Shown: positions 43,267-52,510 of the stretch, one piece after another
Layout of the letters: each line of letters begins with the position of its first letter
Position numbering within the stretch: position 1 is the first letter of the stretch
Assembly: GCF_028888695.1 (NCBI RefSeq)
Contig: NZ_PNFF01000001.1
Location: 1,249,501-1,313,500 of the forward strand
DNA from: Bacillus methanolicus
Lineage (GTDB): Bacteria; Bacillota; Bacilli; Bacillales; Cytobacillaceae
DNA length: 64,000 nt
Direction of reading: 5' to 3'
Made by a program: the position numbers and the translations under genes
Notes under the pieces: generated by a model
Told to the model about the DNA's origin: nothing
Database searches by the model: none
The model's input: only the letters and a program-made list of their open reading frames with translations

Positions 43267-44220
43267 TTACCTCCTTAACTTCGGGTCAAGAGCGTCTTGT
43301 AGTCCATCCCCTAAAACATTAAACGAAAACATTGTTAGTGAAATGAAGAATGCCGGGAAGAACAGACGCCACCAGTGTCCTGAGAGTATAACGGACAACC
43401 CGTCGCTTGCCATTGATCCCCAGCTGGCATATGGCGGCTGAATACCTAGTCCCAAGAAGCTTAAGAACGCTTCTGCAAAAATCGCAGAAGGAACGGTAAG
43501 CGTCATCTGCACAATAATTGGACCCATTGTATTCGGCAGAAGATTTTTGCGGATAATCCGCGACGTTTTCGTACCGAATGTTTTGGAGGCGAGTACAAAT
43601 TCATAATTCTTTATTTGGAGAACTTGACCCCTTACAATCCTTGCCATTCCAACCCATCCTGTCACTGACAACGCAAAAATGATCGTAAATAATCCTGGTC
43701 CCATCACAACACTGATTAAAATAACTACGAGCAAATATGGCAGCCCGTATAAAATTTCTACAAAACGCATCATTACATTATCAATTCTGCCGCCCTTATA
43801 GCCGGCAATTCCGCCGTAAACGACACCGATGATAAAATCAATCAGTGCCGCAACAACTCCGACAAAAAGGGATACTCGTGCCCCGTGCCAAGTCCGGGCA
43901 AACACGTCACGGCCCAATTCATCGGTTCCAAACCAATATTCACTGGAGGGCGGCAAATTTTGCTTCGTCAGTGACTGTTCGCTCACATGATGCGGTGAAA
44001 GGGACGGTCCGAAGATTGCCATAAACGTCAGTATCAAAAGAAAGAACAACCCTAGCATCGCCAGTTTGTTTTTTAAGAGGCGCCGCCATGCATCTTGCCA
44101 GTAAGAAAGGCTGGGCCTGACCACTTCTTCTGCTTTTGCGAGGTCTTTTTGCAATGGTACGAACCATTCATCAGGAACATTGACTGCAAAATTTGGATCA
44201 TGATGTTTTCGCAGTGCCAC
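43267..44220 (-). CDS. dppC: Dipeptide ABC transporter permease
   Basis: Inner permease of the Dpp importer, 317 residues, about six transmembrane helices after a 60-residue cytoplasmic N-terminus. Typical blocks are HWFGTDELGRDVFAR-like YWFGTDELGRDVFARTWHG, the EAA loop FVLASKTFGTKTSRIIRKNLLPN and AEAFLSFLGLGIQPPYASWG. The first codon overlaps the dppB stop by one base. Confidence 0.95.
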   Translation of the reverse strand: MALRKHHDPNFAVNVPDEWFVPLQKDLAKAEEVVRPSLSYWQDAWRRLLKNKLAMLGLFFLLILTFMAIFGPSLSPHHVSEQSLTKQNLPPSSEYWFGTDELGRDVFARTWHGARVSLFVGVVAALIDFIIGVVYGGIAGYKGGRIDNVMMRFVEILYGLPYLLVVILISVVMGPGLFTIIFALSVTGWVGMARIVRGQVLQIKNYEFVLASKTFGTKTSRIIRKNLLPNTMGPIIVQMTLTVPSAIFAEAFLSFLGLGIQPPYASWGSMASDGLSVILSGHWWRLFFPAFFISLTMFSFNVLGDGLQDALDPKLRR

Positions 44221-45152
44221 TAATTTCCCTCCTTTTTATGAAGCTTGATGCGCGGATCTAAAATGCCGTACGCGATATCGACCAGAAACAGCATGATAAT
44301 CAAAATCGTACTGTAAAAAACGGTCGTCCCCATGATGACAGGGTAATCACGAGTATTTATGCTTTCTACGAAGTACTTTCCCATACCAGGTATTGCAAAA
44401 ATTTTTTCAATGACGAACGTACCTGTCAAAATGCTGGCAGCTAATGAACCGAGCACTGTAACAACCGGAAGAAGTGCATTTTTTAAGGCATGTTTGAAAA
44501 TGATTTTTACAGGAGACAGCCCCTTAGCTCTGGCAGTCCGAATATAATCCTGGGTAAGCACTTCAAGCATGCTGGACCGGGTTAATCGGGCAATAATTGC
44601 CATCGGCCCGGTTGCAAGGGCCAGCACCGGTAGAATCATATGCTTCCAGCTTGTCCAAGTAGCAACGGGCAATAACTTCCAATTTACCGCCACTTGCTGG
44701 ATTAATAGTGTAGCCATAACAAAGTTTGGAATCGATATCCCCAAAACAGCGATGGTCATAGCTAAATAATCGATGATTCCGTTATGGCGCAAGGCAGCAA
44801 TGACTCCAAGTGAAATTCCGGATATAGTTGCAACGATTAATGTGTACATTCCCAATTCAAATGAAACTGGAAAACCGCGTCCCAGAAGATCATTCACTGT
44901 ATGGGAAGATTTTTTTATCGATGGTCCGAAATCAAAGGTTGCTACCGATTTTAAGTACATGAAATATTGGATATAAAGGGGTTCATCCAAATGATAGTGA
45001 GTTTCCAAATTTTTCTGTACGGCCTCATTTGTGCTGCGCTCGTCGTTAAATGGCGAACCCGGAATGGAATGCATCAAGAAAAATGTCAGCGTAATGATGA
45101 GCCACAATGTGACGATCATTGCGATGAGACGTTTTACAATATATGTATTCAT
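44220..45152 (-). CDS. dppB: Dipeptide ABC transporter permease
   Basis: Outer permease of the importer, 310 residues. N-terminal helix MNTYIVKRLIAMIVTLWLIITL, the family loop TFDFGPSIKKSSHTVNDLL, EAA loop YIRTARAKGLSPVKIIFKHALKNALLPV and the C-terminal VFYSTILIIMLFLVDIAYGILDPRIKL. Lies 14 nt behind dppA. Confidence 0.95.
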   Translation of the reverse strand: MNTYIVKRLIAMIVTLWLIITLTFFLMHSIPGSPFNDERSTNEAVQKNLETHYHLDEPLYIQYFMYLKSVATFDFGPSIKKSSHTVNDLLGRGFPVSFELGMYTLIVATISGISLGVIAALRHNGIIDYLAMTIAVLGISIPNFVMATLLIQQVAVNWKLLPVATWTSWKHMILPVLALATGPMAIIARLTRSSMLEVLTQDYIRTARAKGLSPVKIIFKHALKNALLPVVTVLGSLAASILTGTFVIEKIFAIPGMGKYFVESINTRDYPVIMGTTVFYSTILIIMLFLVDIAYGILDPRIKLHKKEGN

Positions 45153-45166
45153 CTAACTTCCACTTC

Positions 45167-45991
45167 CTAACAATATGTGGTTCTCATTGCCAATTCAGTC
45201 ATAACAAGCATTGCTTGATAAGCTTCGAGAATATTTTTTGCCTGGTAGCGGACAATCGTTGTTCCCGGTTCAATTTCTGTGCCCGGCATTAAATTCGCCC
45301 ACTCTGCCTGTCCATAGTTCGCAAATTCGATTCTTAGCAGCGGTTTGTCCGGCGGTGTAAGCGGTTTAACAGCATCTCTGTTTTGCAGGGCAATAACCGT
45401 TTTTTCCTTGAGAAGCTGTCCTGCCTTCGCCGGAGTTAATGACTTTGCCGAAGAACGCGAAATAGCCTCTTTTACAACGGCGGTTGTCACATTCGGTATG
45501 AGCTTTTCCGCCTCTAATGCGGTCTGGTCATCACCGGCTACCATAATGACCGGCACTCCATAAAACCCCGCAACATAGGCATTGAATCCTAATTCTCCTA
45601 TAGCAACATCATTAATATACATATGGCGGACTCCAAAGATCATCGAGTGCGTCATGACTCCTTTCATCGAAGCACGGGCATGATATCCGACAAAAATTGC
45701 TCCGGAAAAACTGTCATCAAGCCCTTGGACCATAGAAAACGGTTTCACATCTCCGGTTATTAGCTGTGTTTCTGGATGGAGCTTTTCCACCAGAAGATTG
45801 TTCATTTTCGAGTGGCTGTCATTGACTATGACTTCCGAACATCCATTTTCAAAAGCAGCTGTGATAACATGGTTCGCTTCTTCAGTCATAATGAGACGGC
45901 TCCGCTCATAATTATGTTTCGATGAATCGACTTGAGTATGGTCAACAAGACCGGTGATTCCTTCCATGTCAACAGAAAGATACAATTTCAT
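45167..45991 (-). CDS. dppA: D-aminopeptidase (M55)
   Basis: Zinc aminopeptidase that releases N-terminal D-Ala from D-Ala-containing peptides; it self-assembles as a decamer in B. subtilis. 274 residues. Metal ligands Asp and Glu in SVDMEGITG, His in VNDSHSKMNN, His in GYHARASMKG, and the nucleophile-region His in VMTHSM. First gene of the operon, so free D-Ala release comes before uptake components. The upstream promoter carries a CodY-like site. Confidence 0.96.
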   Translation of the reverse strand: MKLYLSVDMEGITGLVDHTQVDSSKHNYERSRLIMTEEANHVITAAFENGCSEVIVNDSHSKMNNLLVEKLHPETQLITGDVKPFSMVQGLDDSFSGAIFVGYHARASMKGVMTHSMIFGVRHMYINDVAIGELGFNAYVAGFYGVPVIMVAGDDQTALEAEKLIPNVTTAVVKEAISRSSAKSLTPAKAGQLLKEKTVIALQNRDAVKPLTPPDKPLLRIEFANYGQAEWANLMPGTEIEPGTTIVRYQAKNILEAYQAMLVMTELAMRTTYC

Positions 45992-46052
45992 GTGTTTTCC
46001 CCCTCAGATGCCTATAATTTTCTTAATATAAAAAATAATACCATAATTTAAT

Positions 46053-46082
46053 TTTATATAAAACTTCCAGAAAAAATTGCAA
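46053..46082 (-). promoter_or_regulatory. Candidate dpp promoter with overlapping CodY-like site
   Basis: Minus strand TTGCAA (46077-46082), 18-nt spacer, TATAAA (46053-46058). The spacer includes TTTTTTCTGGAAGTT (46062-46076), four mismatches from the CodY motif AATTTTCWGAAAATT. dpp is CodY-controlled in B. subtilis. Confidence 0.5.
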
Positions 46083-46169
46083 AATTCTTGTTATATGGGC
46101 AGTTTTTTATGTTAATAGAATTTTAATATTTTAGAAGAATATTATTTTAGAAGACGAATTAATATTATT

Positions 46170-46305
46170 CTTTGGTCGATAAATCTTGAATAGTGGTCGT
46201 TATATTCGTAATCTGGTCGATATACCTTGAAATGTGGTCATTATATTCAGAAAGTGGTCGTAAACCTGAAAGAAGAAGTCGTTATATTCAAATAAGAGTG
46301 GTCAA
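46170..46305. repeat. Array D: tandem 20-21 bp repeats with GGTCG core upstream of dppA
   Basis: GGTC starts at 46174, 46195, 46215, 46236, 46256 and 46300, with a degenerate AGTC at 46277. Alternate units share GTTATATTC after the core. Spacing is 20-21 bp except for the last. Confidence 0.88.
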
Positions 46306-46349
46306 AGCGTTGGAAAAATCTGATTTTGATAGAAACCCTACAGAAAAAT

Positions 46350-46538
46350 CGTTCATGAATTTAAAACTCCCAACCCTAACATGGAAATAGCTATCCTTAT
46401 AAAATAGAACCAAAATAATAAGGCGGTGTGAGCGAAGCAAAGCTCTAAATATTTACAAAGCTAAACAAGTATCTTGCTAAAGATAAGTTCGCATTTTTTA
46501 TTTTTGTTAGCGTAGATCCGCCCCTTTTCCACAGAAAA
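46350..46538. repeat. Element F, copy 1 (~187 bp dispersed repeat)
   Basis: Shares AACCCTAACATrGAAATAG, AAGGCGGTGTrAGCG, TTTTATTTTTGTTAGCG and CCGCCCCTTTTCCA, in the same order and spacing, with 62640-62826; roughly three quarters of positions agree over the whole length. The ends GGCGG / CCGCC are complementary. No ORF. Confidence 0.9.
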
Positions 46539-46573
46539 GCACTGCTTCTCTTTTAAAAGCAGTGCTTTTTTTC
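46535..46573 (-). terminator. Intrinsic terminator after proA
   Basis: AAAAGCACTGCTT pairs with AAAAGCAGTGCTTTT in a bidirectional hairpin; it directly abuts element F. Confidence 0.88.
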
Positions 46574-46596
46574 TCTATGAAATAGACAATCAATTA

Positions 46597-47844
46597 TTAT
46601 TTGCGTATCTGGCCATTCCCGTAAATGAAATATTTGCTGGATGTTAAAGCAGCTAATCCCATCGGTCCTCTGGCGTGCAGTTTTTGTGTACTGATTCCGA
46701 TTTCCGCACCGTAGCCGAATTCAAATCCGTCTGTAAAACGGGTTGATGCATTATGGTAAACGGCAGCAGCATCGACATTGTTTAGAAAAATCGATGCATT
46801 CTCGCTGTTTTCAGTAATGATTGCTTCCGAATGCTTCGTTCCATATTTATTAATGTGGCTAACGGCATCCTCAACACTTTTTACAACTTTTACACTGACG
46901 GTCAAAGCTAAATATTCAGTATACCAATCTTCTTCCGTCGCCTTTTTCGCGATAGGTAACACATCGCAAACTGCTTGATCCCCAATGATTTCAACCCCGC
47001 TCTTGACGAGAGCCTGTAACAAAGATTCTCCATGTCTATCAAACCATGTTTCATGAATTAAAATTGTCTCGATTGCATTGCAGACAGACGGTCGCTGCGT
47101 TTTTCCGTTAAGAACAATCTGCTCCGCCATTGCCGGATCAGCTGTCTCGTCAACAAAGACATGGCAGTTGCCTGCACCTGTTTCAAGAACAGGGACGGTT
47201 GATTCTCTTACGACCGTTTCAATCAAGTTTTTTCCGCCTCTTGGAATCAACACATCTATATATTCGTTGAGATGGAACAGTTCTTTGGCTGTCTCTCTGC
47301 TTGTATCTTCGATGAGTTGGACAGCATCCAGAGGAATCGCAGTTGATTCCAACGCTTGGTGAATCGACTGAATAAGAGCGATGTTTGAAAATTTCGCGGA
47401 AGAACTCCCTCTTAAAATGACGGCATTACCTGTTTTAAGCGAGAGCGTCGCCGCATCAACCGTTACATTCGGCCGTGCTTCATAGATCATGCCAATTACA
47501 CCAATCGGTACACGCTTCTTTTGAATCAAAAGCCCATTTTCTTTTTCGATTGTCTCCAATGTTTCACCAATCGGATCCTTAAGGCCAATTAACAACCGTA
47601 TCCCTGCAGCCATGTCCTTGATCCGCTTTTCATTTAACAAAATCCGGTCAAGTACAGCGTCTGACAACCCTGTACGTCTTCCTTGCTCAAGATCTTTTTC
47701 ATTTTCTTGAAGCAAGAAATCCTTATCTTTTAATAATTGAACTGCGATTTTTTCTAATGCTTCATTTTTTGCCTCTGTGGATAAATTCACCAATGAATAG
47801 CTTACTTGTTTTGCAGCTTTGCCTTTTCTTTTCACTTCATTCAT
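46597..47844 (-). CDS. proA: Glutamate-5-semialdehyde dehydrogenase (gamma-glutamyl phosphate reductase)
   Basis: Second step of proline synthesis: reduces gamma-glutamyl phosphate with NADPH. 415 residues with the aldehyde dehydrogenase fold: [42 protein letters not shown], and the catalytic Cys in [14 protein letters not shown]-terminal [25 protein letters not shown] is diagnostic. Second gene of proBA, 16 nt behind proB, under T-box control. Confidence 0.97.
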   Translation of the reverse strand: MNEVKRKGKAAKQVSYSLVNLSTEAKNEALEKIAVQLLKDKDFLLQENEKDLEQGRRTGLSDAVLDRILLNEKRIKDMAAGIRLLIGLKDPIGETLETIEKENGLLIQKKRVPIGVIGMIYEARPNVTVDAATLSLKTGNAVILRGSSSAKFSNIALIQSIHQALESTAIPLDAVQLIEDTSRETAKELFHLNEYIDVLIPRGGKNLIETVVRESTVPVLETGAGNCHVFVDETADPAMAEQIVLNGKTQRPSVCNAIETILIHETWFDRHGESLLQALVKSGVEIIGDQAVCDVLPIAKKATEEDWYTEYLALTVSVKVVKSVEDAVSHINKYGTKHSEAIITENSENASIFLNNVDAAAVYHNASTRFTDGFEFGYGAEIGISTQKLHARGPMGLAALTSSKYFIYGNGQIRK

Positions 47845-47860
47845 CTTACTTCCTCCATTT

Positions 47861-48958
47861 CTATGCTTTTACCCACTTATCACGGTGAATCACTTCGATG
47901 GCTATAACTGTATCTTTTTTCAATTCATCACTTCGTTTGCCCATCACTTTTTTCAGTTCCTCTGAGGAATAAAGCACTTCGCCTTTTCCAAGTAAACCAG
48001 TTGTGCCAAACACTTCAACAACGTCGCCTCGTTTAAACGTACCTGTTATTTTATAAATTCCTGCAGGAAGAAGGCTTTTGCCGTGAGAAAGAAGCGCATC
48101 CTCCGCTCCTTTGTCAACATAGATTTTTCCGGAAACTTCTGAATGAAAAGCGATCCATTGCTTGCTGTTCTTAATTTGTTGTGAGACATTTGTACCGACA
48201 TATGTTCCATCACCTCTGCCCTCCAATATATCCAGCAGCTTTCTTCTTCCTTTTCCCCTCCCGATAAACACTTTTACACCGAGAGCAAGCGCTGTTTTTG
48301 CCGCCGTTAATTTTGAAAGCATGCCGCCGGTTCCCACTTTGGATCCTGTTCCTTCCGCAGCAGCCATCATTTCATCGGTAATCTCATGAAGGATGTTAAT
48401 CCTTTTGGCAAACCGGTTTTTCTTTGGATTCGAATCATATAGCCCATTAATATCCGTTAAAATAATCAGCATATCAGCATGCACCATTCCGCTGACAAGT
48501 GCTGAAAGCATATCATTATCGCCAAATGTCAATTCTTCGACGGAAACCGTGTCGTTTTCATTAATAATCGGCACTATTCCGCGTTCCAACAGCTCCGTAA
48601 TTGTTGAGTATGCATTTCGGTAACGCTCTTTTTTAGAGAAATCGTTTCGCGTCAGCAAAATTTGTGCCGGAAGGATACCGTATTCTCCAAACTTCTCCAT
48701 ATAAGCTTGGATTAGAAGACTCTGGCCTACTGCTGCTGCAGCCTGCTTCCCTTTAATCGTGACAGGTCTTGACGGGTAACCAAGGCGTTTAAAACCGGCC
48801 GCCACAGCACCTGACGAAACGAGTAAAACCTCATGTCCTTCCGAGCGCAAAGCCGCTATTGCCTCTATATGATCCGAAAATTTCTCGTGGTCAATTTCTC
48901 CTTTTGAATTTGTTAACGAACTGCTTCCAATCTTAACGACAACTCGCTTTTTATCCAT
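47861..48958 (-). CDS. proB: Glutamate 5-kinase with PUA domain
   Basis: First step of proline synthesis: phosphorylates glutamate. 365 residues. Amino acid kinase domain: [57 protein letters not shown] and [16 protein letters not shown]. The PUA domain (about 275-365) closes the protein. Start ATG 48958 has GGAGG upstream. The 5' UTR contains a T-box leader and, between it and the RBS, a block of 39-bp repeats. As proB is usually inhibited by proline, the T-box adds control by uncharged tRNA-Pro. Confidence 0.97.
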   Translation of the reverse strand: MDKKRVVVKIGSSSLTNSKGEIDHEKFSDHIEAIAALRSEGHEVLLVSSGAVAAGFKRLGYPSRPVTIKGKQAAAAVGQSLLIQAYMEKFGEYGILPAQILLTRNDFSKKERYRNAYSTITELLERGIVPIINENDTVSVEELTFGDNDMLSALVSGMVHADMLIILTDINGLYDSNPKKNRFAKRINILHEITDEMMAAAEGTGSKVGTGGMLSKLTAAKTALALGVKVFIGRGKGRRKLLDILEGRGDGTYVGTNVSQQIKNSKQWIAFHSEVSGKIYVDKGAEDALLSHGKSLLPAGIYKITGTFKRGDVVEVFGTTGLLGKGEVLYSSEELKKVMGKRSDELKKDTVIAIEVIHRDKWVKA

Positions 48959-49011
48959 AACGACTTCCTCCCGATTGCAGAAAGTTACGTGAATGAGATT
49001 GCTATCACTTT

Positions 49012-49135
49012 AATGTATTAACACATTAACGCGGAGCGGGCCAGGCCCTCAATGCTTTAATGCGTTAACGCGGAGCGGGCCTGACCCTCACCGCTTTAAC
49101 GCGTTAACCTGGAGCGGGCCAGGCCCTCAAAAGCT
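49012..49135. repeat. Locus E2: three 39-bp GC-rich repeats inside the proBA 5' UTR
   Basis: Units of 39 bp with GCGTTAACGC-like palindromes and CGGGCCnGnCCCTCA segments, same family as E1, lying between the T-box terminator (49150) and the proB RBS. Confidence 0.9.
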
Positions 49136-49149
49136 GGGGCCCTCATCAA

Positions 49150-49395
49150 AAAAAGCCCTTTTTCATCCTTTAGAAAAGGACGAAAAGGACTTCATTTCCA
49201 TTTCCGTGGTACCACCTTTTTTGGATGCATATGCATCCCGCTCTTCATGATAACGCTCTGGCAGCGCCCGTGTTTTTGCACAGGACTCTGGAGGCAGGTT
49301 CTGCGGCTTTGCAGCGGCGAGGTCTTCCAGCTAATAAACCCCGCTCTCTGTCGCACAAAGTGCCCGCATACTAATCCTCCGTCAACGTTCATTTT
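49150..49395 (-). ncRNA. T-box leader (tRNA-sensing) of proBA
   Basis: Minus strand: Stem I with AGTA-like GATTAGTATGCGGG and GAGAGCGGGG, a specifier region near AACCTGCC where CCT would read proline, and the T-box antiterminator GGTGGTACCACGGAAA (49201-49216). A terminator (GTCCTTTTCGTCC-type arm) follows to 49150. Uncharged tRNA-Pro should allow transcription into proBA. The specifier codon assignment is tentative. Confidence 0.9.
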
Positions 49396-49400
49396 TTTCT

Positions 49401-49430
49401 ATTATGTAAATGAAACTATGATTCTGTCAA
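49401..49430 (-). promoter_or_regulatory. Promoter of the proBA T-box leader
   Basis: TTGACA (49425-49430), 18-nt spacer, CATAAT (49401-49406) on the minus strand. Confidence 0.75.
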
Positions 49431-49519
49431 TAGAGAAAAGTGTAATTTTTTAAAAAACTTTCGTTAAATTATACCTGTTTTCGTCTAAAATGAAATATTT
49501 CACAACTTTATTTCAAAAA

Positions 49520-50887
49520 CTAAACATTCAAAGGAACTGAAGCAAAAAACTCTTCGTATAAAGCTTTCACTGCCCGTTGTTCTTCTTCTGCTTTCACACC
49601 GAACATCATACTCACTTCTGAGGAGCCCTGGTTGATCATTTCAATATTGACACCAGCATCGGCCAGCGCCTTTGATGCTCTTGCCATTGTCCCAACATTT
49701 TGGCGCATCCCTTCGCCCACGATCATAATAAGAGCCAAATTTCGTTCAATTTTCACTTCATCTGCCTCTAGCTCTGTTTGAATTCGTCTAACAATCTCCT
49801 CTTCCAACGCACGATTCAGCTGGCTTTTTCTTAGAATAATAGAGATGTCATCAATTCCGGACGGAATGTGTTCATACGACAATCCATACTCTTCTAAAAT
49901 CTGCAAAATTTTCCGACCGAATCCAATTTCACGGTTCATCAAATATTTGCTGACGTAAATGCTGCAGAATCCTTTGTCACTGGCAATTCCGATCACAGGA
50001 CCATTCGAATTTGTCCGCTCATGCACGATTTTCGTTCCGGGTGCCGAAGGATTGTTTGTGTTTTTAATATTAACAGGAATACCGGCGCGGAAGGCAGGAA
50101 TAAGAGCTTCATCATGAAGCACAGTGAATCCGGCATAGGAGAGTTCCCGCATTTCTCTGTATGTCAATTCACGGATCTCCTTCGGTTTTTCCACAATATT
50201 CGGATTGACAGAATATACCGCATCTACATCCGTAAAATTTTCATAAAGCTCAGCCTTCGTTCCATTCGCTAAAATCGCTCCGGTTATGTCAGAGCCGCTG
50301 CGCGAAAAAGTTACCAATTCACCTGTTTTTGTAAAGCCGAAAAATCCAGGGAAAATAATAATTCCAGGCAAATTCCGAAGCTCATAAAGCCGTTCATAAG
50401 ATTCCGGAAGCACTTGTGCATTCCCGGGCTCATCGCTTACAATCAGTCCTGCATCTTTCGGATTTATATAGCGCGCCTCCACTCCTTCATGCTGGAAGTA
50501 AGCGGCCATAAGCTTTGCATTGTTGTCCTCACCGCTTGCTTTAACAGCATCCATAAATCGTTCAGGATTGCTCTTATCTCCGTTTAACACTGCAAGAAGA
50601 TCGTTGCGAATCAAATTTGAAATGCTGCTTGAAAGTCCAAGCTCCCTTGCAATACTCGCATATCGTTCGATGACAGCTTCCACTAAGTCTTCAGCCGATT
50701 CGTTTATTAAATATTTTTCTGCGCATGCAATGAGTAAATCGGTTACCTTTATATCACTCGCAAAACGCTTGCCCGGTGCCGAAACGACAACAATTTTTCT
50801 CTTTGGATCAGACATTACAATTTTAAATACCTTTTCAAACTGTTCTCCTGATGCTAACGAAGAACCTCCAAACTTCACTACTTTCAT
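49520..50887 (-). CDS. Aspartate kinase (YclM/ThrD type, aspartokinase III)
   Basis: Phosphorylates aspartate, the entry to lysine, threonine and methionine. 455 residues: VVKFGGSSLASGEQF, RIVVVSAPGKR-like KRKIVVVSAPGKRF, GFFGFTKTGELVTFSRSGSDITG catalytic region and two C-terminal ACT domains (GPVIGIASDKGFCSIYVSK; IMIVGEGMRQNVGTMARASKALADAGVNIEMINQGSSE). The long single-chain form without an internal beta-subunit start matches the B. subtilis YclM type, inhibited by lysine plus threonine. Promoter TTGATT-17-AATAAT (50932-50960) leaves a leader too short for a lysine riboswitch. Confidence 0.93.
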   Translation of the reverse strand: MKVVKFGGSSLASGEQFEKVFKIVMSDPKRKIVVVSAPGKRFASDIKVTDLLIACAEKYLINESAEDLVEAVIERYASIARELGLSSSISNLIRNDLLAVLNGDKSNPERFMDAVKASGEDNNAKLMAAYFQHEGVEARYINPKDAGLIVSDEPGNAQVLPESYERLYELRNLPGIIIFPGFFGFTKTGELVTFSRSGSDITGAILANGTKAELYENFTDVDAVYSVNPNIVEKPKEIRELTYREMRELSYAGFTVLHDEALIPAFRAGIPVNIKNTNNPSAPGTKIVHERTNSNGPVIGIASDKGFCSIYVSKYLMNREIGFGRKILQILEEYGLSYEHIPSGIDDISIILRKSQLNRALEEEIVRRIQTELEADEVKIERNLALIMIVGEGMRQNVGTMARASKALADAGVNIEMINQGSSEVSMMFGVKAEEEQRAVKALYEEFFASVPLNV

Positions 50888-50931
50888 GTGACATCCCCTG
50901 CTCTTTTAGATTTTCAATAATTATAAACATA

Positions 50932-50960
50932 ATTATTACTCTAAAGGGGAAAAGAATCAA
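50932..50960 (-). promoter_or_regulatory. Promoter of the aspartokinase gene
   Basis: Minus strand -35 TTGATT (50955-50960), 17-nt spacer, -10 AATAAT (50932-50937). Confidence 0.6.
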
Positions 50961-51032
50961 GAACTTTTTCTACACATGGCGCACAAATGTATTTTTACAG
51001 TGTACGTTCTTCTTTAATTTTCCATCTCTCTA

Positions 51033-51068
51033 TAAAAAATATTGGGATCATTCAAATATGACCCCAAT
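51033..51068 (-). terminator. Intrinsic terminator after the nitronate monooxygenase-like gene
   Basis: Minus strand ATTGGGGTCAT / ATGATCCCAAT followed by six Us. Confidence 0.85.
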
Positions 51069-51073
51069 CTGAT

Positions 51074-52078
51074 CTATTCTTGTTTAATTTCACTCAAAGT
51101 CGAACTTTGACTATGTTTTGCAGTTATGTGCGTAAGGGTTTTTTCATAGGATTGCTTGAGCTCTTTCACAATTTCAGCAACTGGCTGAATCTTCTTTATG
51201 GAATGTACACCATGCCCTGCCGAACAAATATCTTTCCATGCTTTTGCCCCCGGCTGATTTATTTTTGAAAAATCCATCTCTGCTTTCTTTTTAAGCTTGT
51301 CAGGATCATGACCTGCTTTGCGAATACTTGGGATTAAATAATTGGCATTTACACCGCTGAAAGCATCAGTATAAATGACGTCTTCAATGGTGGAATCGAT
51401 CAGCATGTTCTGGTAGTCTTTGCTCGTTAAGCTTTCCTCAGCTGCGATAAATCTTGTTCCCATATAAACAAAATCAGCACCAAGCGCTTCCGCTGCAACG
51501 ATATCATTTCCATCCGATATCGAACCGGCAAGAATCGTAATCCCATTCCAAAATTCTTTTACCGCACTGATAAAAGCAAAAGGATTATATGTACCTGCAT
51601 GTCCGCCAGCACCGCTGGAAACAAGAATTAATCCATCGGTTCCTTTTTCAGCTGCTTTTCGGGCATGGACTAGATTAATAACATCCGAAAATACAAGGCC
51701 ACCATATTCATGAACAATTTTAACAACCTGGCTCGGATCGCCTAAGGAAGTTATCACGATCGGCGGCTTGTATTTCTTAATTAATTCAAGATCCACTTCA
51801 TATCGTTTATTTGACCGGTGAACAATAAAGTTTACCGCCCATGGTGCAATCTTTTGGTTCGGTTCTTGGATCCTAGCTTGTTCCAGTTCGTTCGTTATCT
51901 GCCGCATCCATTCTTCAAGAATATCTCCTGTCCGCGCATTTAGGAGGGGAAAAGAACCGATAATTCCAGCTTTGCAGCCTTCAATAACAAGTTGAGGGCC
52001 GGACACTAAAAACATCGGGGCCATTATCACAGGCAAAGTAGTTTCGTATACAATTTGAGAAAGCAGTTTATTTTGCAT
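51074..52078 (-). CDS. Nitronate monooxygenase / 2-nitropropane dioxygenase-like FMN enzyme
   Basis: TIM-barrel flavoprotein, 334 residues from ATG 52078 (GGAGG 5 nt upstream). Family landmarks: LPVIMAPMFLVSGPQLVIEGCKAG, PPIVITSLGDPSQVVKIVHEYGG, GLILVSSGAGGHAGTYNPFAF (FMN-phosphate binding) and AGSISDGNDIVAAEALGADFVYMGTRFIA. The catalytic His is in GGHAG. It could oxidise propionate-3-nitronate-type toxins, or be an enoyl-ACP reductase-like relative; sequence alone does not decide. A cre-like site lies about 110 nt upstream. Confidence 0.88.
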   Translation of the reverse strand: MQNKLLSQIVYETTLPVIMAPMFLVSGPQLVIEGCKAGIIGSFPLLNARTGDILEEWMRQITNELEQARIQEPNQKIAPWAVNFIVHRSNKRYEVDLELIKKYKPPIVITSLGDPSQVVKIVHEYGGLVFSDVINLVHARKAAEKGTDGLILVSSGAGGHAGTYNPFAFISAVKEFWNGITILAGSISDGNDIVAAEALGADFVYMGTRFIAAEESLTSKDYQNMLIDSTIEDVIYTDAFSGVNANYLIPSIRKAGHDPDKLKKKAEMDFSKINQPGAKAWKDICSAGHGVHSIKKIQPVAEIVKELKQSYEKTLTHITAKHSQSSTLSEIKQE

Positions 52079-52191
52079 CATTTCCTCCTCTATTAGAATC
52101 TCTAAGAAGACTTATCATTTAATATTTTTCAAGAATAAGGGAAATCCCTGTCCTCATATAGTCCAAATTTCAAACCCCCATGATTATTTTT

Positions 52192-52205
52192 AGAAAACGC
52201 TTTCA
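52192..52205. promoter_or_regulatory. cre-like (CcpA) site upstream of the nitronate monooxygenase-like gene
   Basis: AGAAAACGCTTTCA, one mismatch from consensus and nearly palindromic, about 114 nt before the start codon. Confidence 0.45.
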
Positions 52206-52510
52206 TCTTGTTTTTTAAACATGAGCATTCACTTATTCTACTATAAAGTATACCTGCCATTTCTGAGGGAGGTCAAATTTATTTTTGAATATTTTGAAAA
52301 ATTAATCGAATAAAAGTGCTCAGATTCTGAACATCAAAAAAGGATATGATTCACCACAAGCTTGTTGTTTTTTCAGGTGTTCTGCAGAATCCCGTCTTGT
52401 TTTGATAGGTTTTGTCTGCAGGCAGGAAAATGTGATCATCAATGATGAATAATTAACATAAACACTGAAAATCTTTTCAAAACTGTGTTAGAAAGGACTG
52501 GATAATAAAC
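52206..52510. other. Intergenic, no gene seen
   Basis: Divergent spacer between the nitronate monooxygenase-like and MerR-type genes. It must hold both promoters; I cannot assign clear -35/-10 pairs. A palindrome ACAAGCTTGT at about 52357-52366 followed by Ts is the only notable structure. Confidence 0.3.

Noticed and set aside
46193-46390. 65-codon ORF on the plus strand
   Set aside because: It spans array D into element F, without RBS or recognisable protein features.
50888-50931. Lysine riboswitch before the aspartokinase gene
   Set aside because: The leader from the proposed promoter is only about 40 nt, and no L-box motifs are seen.
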